Source: Geodermatophilaceae bacterium (GTDB taxonomy: Bacteria > Actinomycetota > Actinomycetes > Mycobacteriales > Geodermatophilaceae). Taken from it: a stretch of DNA of 13,200 bases. The notes under the pieces were generated by a model. The model was not told where the DNA came from. It saw only the letters and a list, made by a program, of their open reading frames with translations, and did no database searches. A program made the position numbers and the translations under genes. Shown here piece by piece: positions 1 through 5,322 of this stretch (its first letter is position 1; every line of letters begins with the position of its first letter). Where the stretch lies: assembly GCA_013811805.1 (NCBI GenBank), contig JACCUM010000387.1:1-13200 (forward strand). Reading direction: 5' to 3'.

Positions 1-411
1 CTCGCGTACGGACTGGACCAGTTCCTCGTGCCGCTCGGATTCCACGACGATCGCGGTCGCACCCGAATCGGCCAGGATCCACTGCACCTGCTCGACACTG
101 GAGGTCTCATAGATCGGAACGGTGACAGCGCCGGCCGCCCAGATGGCGTAGTCCACGAGAGTCCACTCGTAGCGCGTCTTGCTCATCAACGCGATGCGGT
201 CGCCATGGTTCACTCCGCTGGCCAGCAGGCCCTTTGCCACCGCCTCGACATCCCGGGCGAACTGTGCCGCGGTCACGTCCTCCCAGGCCAGGCCCCGGCG
301 GACGCCGAAGAGCACCTTGCGGGGAGCCTGCTGGGCGTGGGCGAAGATCGAGTCGGTCAGCGTGTCGGATTGGCGCACCGAAACCAAGGTCGGTATCGCA
401 AGCTCGCGCAC
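1..411 (-). CDS. fadD15: Long-chain fatty acid-CoA ligase (AMP-forming), N-terminal part; runs off the window
   Basis: Encodes the first 137 residues of an AMP-forming acyl-CoA synthetase (ANL superfamily), which activates fatty acids to acyl-CoA through an acyl-adenylate in the cytoplasm. The N-terminus reads MRELAIPTLVSV and is followed by GDRIALMSKTRYEW, AIWAAGAVTVPIYETSS and EQVQWILADSGA. These are the conserved N-terminal blocks of the actinobacterial FadD15 group. The AMP-binding P-loop and C-terminal domain lie beyond position 1. I chose the GTG at 411 because homologues begin MRE(I/L/F), and because a TACATT hexamer lies 7 nt upstream, as expected for a leaderless gene. It is transcribed divergently from the SRPBCC gene at 466, with only 54 nt between the starts. 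The family is secure; the exact chain-length preference cannot be seen. Confidence 0.93.
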   Translation of the reverse strand, partial: MRELAIPTLVSVRQSDTLTDSIFAHAQQAPRKVLFGVRRGLAWEDVTAAQFARDVEAVAKGLLASGVNHGDRIALMSKTRYEWTLVDYAIWAAGAVTVPIYETSSVEQVQWILADSGATAIVVESERHEELVQSVRE

Positions 412-418
412 GTCAGCG

Positions 419-424
419 AATGTA
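419..424 (-). promoter_or_regulatory. Candidate -10 hexamer of a leaderless promoter for the acyl-CoA ligase
   Basis: On the minus strand the hexamer TACATT (TANNNT) ends 7 nt before the GTG start at 411. This is the usual spacing from a -10 element to the first transcribed base in actinobacteria. There is no Shine-Dalgarno sequence between them, so the transcript probably starts at the GTG. No convincing -35 is seen. Confidence 0.5.
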
Positions 425-453
425 GCCGCAAGCGGCGAGCGGTCCCCGGATGG

Positions 454-459
454 CAGGCT
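454..459 (+). promoter_or_regulatory. Weak -10-like hexamer before SRPBCC gene A
   Basis: CAGGCT stands exactly 6 nt before the GTG at 466. It fits the TANNNT rule except for its first base. The intervening GGGGGA could instead act as a poor, very close ribosome binding site. Together with the opposite -10 at 419-424, this 54-nt gap looks like a compact divergent promoter. The call is weak. Confidence 0.28.
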
Positions 460-465
460 GGGGGA

Positions 466-939
466 GTGCCGACGGTCGATCTGGTCGACGAGAGCTATCT
501 CCGCGCCCCGGTCGAACGGGTCGCTTCGGTCGTGCACGAGCAGGGCCGCTGGGCCCAATGGTGGCCAGAACTGCGTCCGGTCGTGTTCATGGATCGCGGC
601 GCCGCCGGAATTCGCTGGAACATCACCGGTGCCCTGGTCGGCAGCATGGAGATCTGGCTCGAGGCATACGTTCAGCCGATCGGTGGAGTGCTGCTGCACT
701 TCTACCTGCGTGCCGACCCGACCGCACCCGGTTCGATGACCGAGCCCGCGCCGCGCTCCGGTCGGGCCGCCACATCGGAATCCGTACGGTGGGCCAAAGC
801 CAACAAGGTCAACCTGTGGAACCTCAAGGACGAGATGGAGGCGGGGATTCGCCGAGAGGGCGGGAGCATCGCAGCGAGGAACGAGCGAGGAGCAGACCGG
901 CCGGTCCGCGGAGCGGACGAGGCGGGGCAACTGGGATGA
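466..939 (+). CDS. SRPBCC (polyketide cyclase/dehydrase-like) protein A with repeat-derived C-terminus
   Basis: A 157-residue protein. Its first ~125 residues (PTVDLVDESYLRAPVERV, then RWAQWWPELR, GIRWNITGALVGSMEIWLE and LHFYLRAD) look like the START/Bet v 1-like SRPBCC fold, a hydrophobic-ligand cavity found in polyketide cyclases and lipid carriers. No catalytic residues can be assigned and the ligand is unknown. The same frame is open from position 28, but the upstream part is antisense to the acyl-CoA ligase. I therefore start at GTG 466, where homology-like sequence begins. The last ~25 residues (from about residue 133) are Arg/Gly/Ala-rich and are encoded by a repeat that recurs at 10577. 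Its stop overlaps the metallophosphoesterase start (ATGA), so the two are probably translationally coupled. Sitting beside a fatty-acyl-CoA ligase, it may handle lipids; this is inference only. Confidence 0.82.
   Translation: MPTVDLVDESYLRAPVERVASVVHEQGRWAQWWPELRPVVFMDRGAAGIRWNITGALVGSMEIWLEAYVQPIGGVLLHFYLRADPTAPGSMTEPAPRSGRAATSESVRWAKANKVNLWNLKDEMEAGIRREGGSIAARNERGADRPVRGADEAGQLG
864..918 (+). repeat. REP-like element, copy A, inside the 3' end of SRPBCC gene A
   Basis: Positions 864-893 are identical over 30 nt to 10577-10606. The copy is followed by a hairpin at 904-918 (6-bp stem GTCCGC/GCGGAC, 3-nt loop). The second copy is also followed by GTCCGC and GCGGAC arms. Intergenic repeats of this purine-rich GAGCGAG type are common in high-GC actinobacteria. 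Here the element is read through as the end of a coding region. Confidence 0.75.
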
Positions 940-1700
940 GGCTGCACCTGGTCAGCGATGTGCATGGGGCCGTCGAGCCGCTTCGGCAAGCCGGCCAGGA
1001 CGCCGACGCGTTGATCTGTCTCGGCGATCTGCTCTGCTTTCTCGACTACTTCGACCATGACGCCGGCGTCTTCGGCTCGCTGTTCGGTCCGGATGCGGTC
1101 GCCCGGCTGGTCGAGCTACGAACGGCCGGCAACTTCGACGAGGCGCGGGCCTGGTCCCGCTCGCTGTGGGCTGGCCTTCCCGACGCGCGGACGGCTATGG
1201 ACAAGGCGATCGACGGGCAGTACGCGGAACTCTTTGCCGCCATGCCGACGCCGACGTACGCGACGTACGGCAACGTCGACATCCCCGACCGGTGGGCCGA
1301 GCACGCACATGCCGGCGTGCAGATTCTCGACGGCGAGGTCACCGAGATCGGCGGTCTGCGGTTCGGGTTTGTCGGGGGCGGGCTGCCGACACCGATGCGG
1401 ACGCCGTACGAGATCTCCGAGGACGCCTACGCAGCCAAGGTCGCCGCACTGGGGCCGGTGGATGTGCTGTGCGCCCACATCCCACCGGCCGTACCCGGCC
1501 TCACCTACGACGTCGTGGCCCGCCGGCTGGAGCGGGGCAGCCTGGCACTGCGCGAGGCGATCCTGGAGCACCAGCCGGAGCTGATGTTTTTCGGGCACGT
1601 CCATCAACCGTTGGCCGGGCGGTGCCGGATCGGTCGTACGGAATGCATCAACGTCGGTCATTTCGCCCGTACGAGAGTGCCCTACGTCCTCGACCTGTGA
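936..1700 (+). CDS. Calcineurin-like metallophosphoesterase
   Basis: A 254-residue cytoplasmic metal-dependent phosphoesterase. The calcineurin-like motif set is complete: D8-x-H10 (SDVHG), G30-D31 (LGDLL), G112-N113 (YGNVD), H181 (CAHIPP) and G220-H-x-H223 (FGHVHQ). These residues hold the two-metal centre that hydrolyses phosphomono- or diesters. A ~45-residue acidic and aromatic insertion between the second and third motifs may shape substrate choice, but the substrate cannot be deduced. The ATG at 936 overlaps the stop of the SRPBCC gene (ATGA) and starts directly on MRLHLVSDVHG. An in-frame open stretch reaching back to 450 is a shadow of the SRPBCC gene. The family assignment is firm; the cellular role is unknown. 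Confidence 0.9.
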   Translation: MRLHLVSDVHGAVEPLRQAGQDADALICLGDLLCFLDYFDHDAGVFGSLFGPDAVARLVELRTAGNFDEARAWSRSLWAGLPDARTAMDKAIDGQYAELFAAMPTPTYATYGNVDIPDRWAEHAHAGVQILDGEVTEIGGLRFGFVGGGLPTPMRTPYEISEDAYAAKVAALGPVDVLCAHIPPAVPGLTYDVVARRLERGSLALREAILEHQPELMFFGHVHQPLAGRCRIGRTECINVGHFARTRVPYVLDL

Positions 1701-1716
1701 TGGCCGGGGCCGTCAG

Positions 1717-1722
1717 TAGTCT
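1717..1722 (+). promoter_or_regulatory. Candidate leaderless -10 for SRPBCC gene B
   Basis: TAGTCT lies 6 nt before the ATG at 1729, and there is no ribosome binding site between them. A CTGTGA at 1695-1700, 16 nt upstream, could be a poor -35. The same hexamer TAGTCT precedes the acyltransferase gene at 8179. This suggests that the SRPBCC/ArsA block has its own promoter downstream of the metallophosphoesterase. Confidence 0.5.
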
Positions 1723-1728
1723 TGGGCT

Positions 1729-2160
1729 ATGTCCGAACAGTCTCAGCAATCCATCGACATCGCCGCTTCGGCGGCGGACATCATGTCGGTCATCGGTGAC
1801 TTCGAGGCCTACCCGGAGTGGACCGGCGCGGTCAAGAGTGCCGAGGTGCTGGACGAGGACGAGGAGGGCTGGGCCAAGCAGGTCCACTTCGTTCTCGACG
1901 CCGGAGTCGTCAAGGACGATTACGTGTTGGCCTACGAGTGGACTGATGACACGGCTGTGCATTGGCATCTCGTCAAGGGGCAGATGCAGAAGTCTCAGGT
2001 CGGCTCGTACGTGCTGCGCGAAATGAGTGGCACTACGAACGTCACGTACACGCTGACCGTGGATCTCGCGATTCCCATGCTCGGAATGTTCAAGCGCAAG
2101 GCGGAGAAGGTCATCATGGACACCGCACTCAAGGAGCTCAAGAAGCGCGTAGAGGGCTGA
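1729..2160 (+). CDS. SRPBCC family protein B (TB16.3-like, Rv2185c type)
   Basis: A 143-residue single-domain protein. The sequence QSIDIAASAADIMSVIGDFEAYPEWTG, followed by the YEW, WHLVKGQMQKS and YTLTVDLAIPMLGMFKRKAE segments, is typical of the START/Bet v 1-like proteins found next to ArsA-like ATPases in actinobacteria; M. tuberculosis TB16.3 is the best-known relative. The fold holds a hydrophobic cavity and probably binds a lipid or polyketide-like ligand. No enzymatic motif is visible and there is no signal peptide, so it is cytosolic. The final helix is Lys-rich (KELKKRVEG). It is followed after 7 nt by the ArsA-like gene, so the pair is probably an operon. The start is fixed by an upstream leaderless-type -10. 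Confidence 0.9.
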   Translation: MSEQSQQSIDIAASAADIMSVIGDFEAYPEWTGAVKSAEVLDEDEEGWAKQVHFVLDAGVVKDDYVLAYEWTDDTAVHWHLVKGQMQKSQVGSYVLREMSGTTNVTYTLTVDLAIPMLGMFKRKAEKVIMDTALKELKKRVEG

Positions 2161-2167
2161 GTGGAGC

Positions 2168-3430
2168 GTGCGGATCCTCCTGTTCACCGGCAAAGGCGGT
2201 GTCGGTAAGACGACGGCTGCGGCCGCGACGGCCCTGCGACTGGCCGGACGAGGGCACAAGACGTTGATCATCTCCGCGGATCCAGCGCATTCCCTGGCCG
2301 ATGCACTCGGTGGTGGACCGATCGGGGATCGACCGTCCGAGGTCGCGCCTGGGCTGATGGCCTGCCAGATCGACGGGCTGGACCGGATGCAGCAGCACTG
2401 GACCGGCGAGGCCGGCTGGGCGGCGATCACCGAGCGCCTGAGTGTGGCGGCCCCAGCCAGTGGTCTGGACCCGATCGTGGCCGAGGAACTTGCCATGCTG
2501 CCTGGCCTCGACGAGCTGATGGCGATTCTCACGCTGGAGGAAGAGGTGGCCACCGGCCTGTACGACGCGGTCGTGGTCGACTGCGCACCGACCGGGCAGA
2601 CCCTTCGCCTGCTGGCCTTGCCTGACGTCCTCGACCGCTACCTCGAGCGGCTCTACCCGGTCCATCAACGGATGCTTCGTTCCATCGGCCTGCTCGGACC
2701 CGGTGGGCTGTCCCCGACTCGGGGCGGTGAAGCGCTGGCGCTGGTCGTGTCCCGACTGCACGAGCGACTGGTGGTCCTTCGAAAGCTGCTGACCGATCCG
2801 GAGGTCACCCGGATCAGGCTGGTGGTGACCGCTGAGTCGCTGGCCCTGGCCGAGGCGCGCCGCGCGGCGACGGCACTGGCGTTGTTCGGGTACACCGTCG
2901 ATGGCGTCATAGTGAACCGAGTGGTCGATGACGGTGCTCTCGACGTGGCCGGAATGCCGGCCTGGCTGCAGGCTTGGGCTGGCGCACAACGTCGAGTCCT
3001 CGCCGATGTCGAGTGCAGTTTCCCTGGCCTGCCCATTCGGGTGATCCAGCACCGGGGGGAGGAGCCGGTTGGAGCCACCCTCTTGGACGGGGTGGCAGAT
3101 GAGCTCTACGAAGGCCCGTCCGAGGGCATCGATCCGCTGGCCGGCCCCGAGCCGCCCGATCTCCTTCGGGTCGTGGCCGAGGGTGGTGACTATCTGCTCC
3201 GGCTGGCCATGCCCCATGTGCGATCGGCGGAGGTGCGGCTTAACCGCGTTGGCGACGAACTCGCGGTCAGCGTCGAGGGGCATCGCCGCCTGCTGGCCCT
3301 GCCCGGACTGCTCACGCGATGCCGAATAATCGATGCGGTACTGGCCGACGGCGTCCTGACCGTGCGGTTCGAGCCCGATCCCGAGCGCTGGCCCGAGGAA
3401 CTGTTGCGCGCCCATCGGGAGCAGGCATGA
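2168..3430 (+). CDS. ArsA/GET3-like ATPase (Rv2184c type)
   Basis: A 420-residue P-loop ATPase of the SIMIBI class. The N-terminus carries the deviant Walker A GKGGVGKTT (residues 8-16), the switch I motif SADPAHSLADAL (36-47) and the switch II motif DCAPTGQTLRLL (138-149), which together define the ArsA/Get3 family. The C-terminal ~120 residues (GDYLLRLAMPHV to VRFEPDP) resemble the small beta-rich domain seen in actinobacterial and plant ArsA-like proteins. Only one ATPase domain is present. No arsenic-resistance gene (arsB, arsC, arsR) lies nearby, so arsenite transport is unlikely. A role in moving hydrophobic cargo, perhaps with the neighbouring SRPBCC proteins, is inference. The GTG start follows gene B by 7 nt, and the stop overlaps the next start (ATGA). 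Confidence 0.9.
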   Translation: MRILLFTGKGGVGKTTAAAATALRLAGRGHKTLIISADPAHSLADALGGGPIGDRPSEVAPGLMACQIDGLDRMQQHWTGEAGWAAITERLSVAAPASGLDPIVAEELAMLPGLDELMAILTLEEEVATGLYDAVVVDCAPTGQTLRLLALPDVLDRYLERLYPVHQRMLRSIGLLGPGGLSPTRGGEALALVVSRLHERLVVLRKLLTDPEVTRIRLVVTAESLALAEARRAATALALFGYTVDGVIVNRVVDDGALDVAGMPAWLQAWAGAQRRVLADVECSFPGLPIRVIQHRGEEPVGATLLDGVADELYEGPSEGIDPLAGPEPPDLLRVVAEGGDYLLRLAMPHVRSAEVRLNRVGDELAVSVEGHRRLLALPGLLTRCRIIDAVLADGVLTVRFEPDPERWPEELLRAHREQA

Positions 3431-3798
3431 GCCCCGGTGCCGGTGAGCCGGTGGCTGGCCTGGCGGCTGAAGCCCGTCGTCTGGTGGAGGCGTTGGGGGA
3501 TTGGGCCTCCACCCGGCTCGGCACGACCGAGCACCTGGCCACCGGTGCACCGGAGTGTGAAGTCTGTCCGGTCTGTCAGCTGATTACCGCCCTGCGTGGC
3601 CAGCGGCCGGACGCCCTGGCGCGACTCGGTGAGGCCTGGGCAGCCTTTCTCGGCGTACTGACCGATCATTCCCACCCGACAACGTCGTCACCAACCCCGT
3701 CGTCACCACCTCCATCGTCACCCACCCCTGAGCCCGAAGGCGAACCGCAACTCGAGGATCCACCGATTCGGCCGGTGCAGAACATCGACGTCCGGTGA
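3427..3798 (+). CDS. Small conserved actinobacterial protein with CxxCPxC motif and Ser/Pro linker
   Basis: A 123-residue protein of unknown function. The N-terminal ~80 residues form a predicted helical region around EHLATGAPECEVCPVCQLI, with C44, C47, C50 and H36 placed to bind a metal such as zinc. Proteins with this CPVCQ-type motif commonly follow ArsA-like genes in actinobacteria; the small hypothetical Rv2183c may be the mycobacterial equivalent. Residues ~84-107 are a low-complexity Ser/Thr/Pro linker made by three 15-nt repeats. The last residues (PVQNIDVR) look like a conserved tail motif. The ATG overlaps the ArsA stop by 4 nt, which argues for co-translation. No membrane segment or signal peptide is seen. 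I would not assign a function. Confidence 0.82.
   Translation: MSPGAGEPVAGLAAEARRLVEALGDWASTRLGTTEHLATGAPECEVCPVCQLITALRGQRPDALARLGEAWAAFLGVLTDHSHPTTSSPTPSSPPPSSPTPEPEGEPQLEDPPIRPVQNIDVR
3683..3727 (+). repeat. Three tandem 15-nt units encoding (T/P)SSP(T/P)
   Basis: Three adjacent 15-nt units (3683-3697, 3698-3712, 3713-3727) share the core TCGTCACC. They are in frame in the Cys-motif protein and give the pentapeptides TSSPT, PSSPP and PSSPT. The array keeps frame and probably varies in copy number between strains. Confidence 0.75.
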
Positions 3799-3822
3799 GG
3801 GACAGCGTCCGGTGAGAGACAG
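3789..3822 (+). repeat. Tandem 17-nt duplication across the stop/start junction
   Basis: Positions 3789-3805 and 3806-3822 are the same 17-nt unit with one mismatch (GTGAGGGAC versus GTGAGAGAC). The first copy holds the TGA stop of the Cys-motif gene. The second holds the GTG start of the glucokinase. Each copy contains GTGA, the form of a 4-nt stop/start overlap. Confidence 0.8.
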
Positions 3823-4789
3823 GGACCTGACGATCGGGATCGACATCGGCGGAACCAAGATCGCTGGTGGTCTGGTCGACAGCTCGGGGTTGTTAGTCGA
3901 CTGCGTCCGCCGCGAGACGCCCGGCCACGCCATCGGCGCGGTCGAGAACGCCATCGTTTCCGTGGTCGCCGAACTCGGTCGGCGGGCGCGGGCGCGTTCG
4001 TACGGCGATGCCGTTGCCGTCGGCATCGGCGCTGCCGGGTGGGTGAGCACCGATCGCTCGACAGTGCTCTTCAGCCCGCACCTGGCCTGGCGTAACACCC
4101 CATTACGGGCCGAACTGGCCGAGCGGATGTCACTACCGGTGTGGGTCGACAACGACGCGAACGCCGCCGCTTGGGCGGAGTACCGCTTCGGCGCAGCACG
4201 CGGCCATGAAACGGCGGCCTGCGTCACTCTCGGAACCGGGATCGGCGGCGGCGTGATCTCAGCCGGTCGCCTGCAGCGCGGTGCCTTCGGGGTGGCGGGG
4301 GAGTGGGGACACAGCCGGGTCGTACCGGATGGCCGTCGTTGCGTCTGCGGAAACCGGGGGTGCTGGGAGCAGTACGCCAGCGGGCGAGCGCTGGCACGGG
4401 CCGGGCGGGAACTGATCGACGTCGCCCCGGCCGCAGCCGAGGCGCTACTGGCCACAGTGGACGGCGACGGCTCCCGGTTGACCGGTGCCGACGTGACCGC
4501 CGCCGCGCTGGCCGGTGATCCCGCCGCGATCGGGTTGGTGCAGGAGGTCGGTACCTGGCTCGGCGAGGGCATCGTCACGATCGCGATGATCATCGACCCC
4601 AGCATCGTGGTCGTCGGGGGCGGTGTCGGCGCGCTTGGGGACTTGCTCCTCGAGCCCGCCCGTGCGCGGTTTCTCGCGGTGCTGCCGGGGCGGGGCTACC
4701 GCCCGGCAGCTGAGATCGTCGAGGCCACACTCGGTGCCGACGCCGGGATGATCGGCGCGGCAGAACTGGCTCGCAGCAAGCTCGGTTGA
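3812..4789 (+). CDS. glkA: ROK-family glucokinase
   Basis: A 325-residue sugar kinase that phosphorylates glucose at C6 with ATP and feeds glycolysis in the cytoplasm. It shows the phosphate-binding motif DIGGTK (residues 11-16), the sugar/catalytic region VWVDNDANAAAWAE with the likely catalytic base D115, the second phosphate motif TLGTGIGGG (139-147), EWGH (164-167) and the zinc signature CVCGNRGCWE (C177, C179, C184, with H167). Length and motifs match actinobacterial glucokinases such as Streptomyces GlkA. In that group glucokinase also takes part in glucose repression. There is no N-terminal helix-turn-helix, so it is a kinase and not a ROK repressor. The GTG start lies in the second copy of a 17-nt duplication. 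Glucose is the likely substrate, but another hexose cannot be excluded. Confidence 0.9.
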   Translation: MRDRDLTIGIDIGGTKIAGGLVDSSGLLVDCVRRETPGHAIGAVENAIVSVVAELGRRARARSYGDAVAVGIGAAGWVSTDRSTVLFSPHLAWRNTPLRAELAERMSLPVWVDNDANAAAWAEYRFGAARGHETAACVTLGTGIGGGVISAGRLQRGAFGVAGEWGHSRVVPDGRRCVCGNRGCWEQYASGRALARAGRELIDVAPAAAEALLATVDGDGSRLTGADVTAAALAGDPAAIGLVQEVGTWLGEGIVTIAMIIDPSIVVVGGGVGALGDLLLEPARARFLAVLPGRGYRPAAEIVEATLGADAGMIGAAELARSKLG

Positions 4790-4826
4790 GGAGAGGGCGA
4801 AACCGGGCAACGCCGGCCAGCACATC

Positions 4827-4832
4827 TAGGCT
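4827..4832 (+). promoter_or_regulatory. Candidate -10 for SRPBCC gene C
   Basis: TAGGCT fits TANNNT and stands 57 nt before the chosen GTG at 4890. It would give a transcript with a leader of about 50 nt carrying a ribosome binding site. No clear -35 is present. Confidence is modest. Confidence 0.35.
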
Positions 4833-4877
4833 GAGTCGAGCAGGTCCCGCGCAGTGGGGCCCGAAAACATACCGACT

Positions 4878-4881
4878 GGAG
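4878..4881 (+). promoter_or_regulatory. Ribosome binding site that decides the start of SRPBCC gene C
   Basis: GGAG lies 8 nt before the GTG at 4890. The alternative in-frame GTG at 4854 has no comparable site and would add 12 residues with no family resemblance. Confidence 0.6.
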
Positions 4882-4889
4882 TCGCCCGC

Positions 4890-5321
4890 GTGACCGATGT
4901 GCAGCGAACCTTCACTGTGAACCAGCCCATCGACAAGGTGGTTACCTACCTCAAGGACTTCGCAAACACCGAACGATGGGACCCAGGAACCGTCACGACA
5001 ACGCGCCTGGGCGACGGCCCAATCGAGATCGGTGCGCGCTGGCGGAACATCTCGGAATTTCGTGGCCGCAAAACCCAACTCGAGTACACCCTCACGAGGG
5101 CCGAGCCGAGCCGGCTGACCTTCGTCGGCAAGAACAAGACGGTCACGTCAACCGACGACCTGCACTTCCGCGAGATCGAAGGTGGGACCGAGATCAGCTA
5201 CCAGGCGCAATTCGAGTTCCAAGGTCTGGCCCGCCTGGTGACACCCTTTCTCAAGGGGGCCCTGGAGAAGTTGGGCGATCAGACCGAAGAGCAGATGCGC
5301 GCGACCGTCAACGCGCTCTGA
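4890..5321 (+). CDS. SRPBCC family protein C
   Basis: A 143-residue single-domain protein. The sequence starts TDVQRTFTVNQPIDKVVTYLKDF and continues with NTERWDPGT, WRNISEFRGRKTQLEYTL and a C-terminal helix (GLARLVTPFLKGALEKLGDQTEEQMRATV). This is the usual pattern of the START-like SRPBCC superfamily, with a long last helix closing a hydrophobic cavity. The ligand is unknown and no catalytic residues are evident. It is the third SRPBCC gene within 5 kb. It has its own likely promoter and ribosome binding site, and it ends one base before the stop of the convergent LOR/SDH gene, which leaves no room for a separate terminator. Confidence 0.85.
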   Translation: MTDVQRTFTVNQPIDKVVTYLKDFANTERWDPGTVTTTRLGDGPIEIGARWRNISEFRGRKTQLEYTLTRAEPSRLTFVGKNKTVTSTDDLHFREIEGGTEISYQAQFEFQGLARLVTPFLKGALEKLGDQTEEQMRATVNAL

Positions 5322-5322
5322 G

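Noticed and set aside
28..465. N-terminal extension of the SRPBCC A frame back to position 28
   Set aside because: This part is antisense to the acyl-CoA ligase N-terminus, which is well conserved; SRPBCC-like sequence begins only at GTG 466.
2168..3430. Arsenic-resistance operon
   Set aside because: Only a single-domain ArsA-like ATPase is present; there is no ArsB pump, ArsC reductase, ArsD or ArsR, and the context matches the Rv2184c-type cluster.
2138..3550. 470-residue open frame on the minus strand
   Set aside because: It is antisense to the ArsA-like gene, has no family resemblance, and arises from GC-rich third positions. The ArsA frame has complete P-loop and switch motifs.
3718..4605. 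295-residue minus-strand open frame
   Set aside because: Low-complexity Ser/Ala/Pro composition opposite the glucokinase gene; the plus strand carries all the ROK motifs.
3812..4789. ROK-family transcriptional repressor
   Set aside because: There is no N-terminal winged-helix domain; the protein starts directly at the kinase DIGGTK motif.
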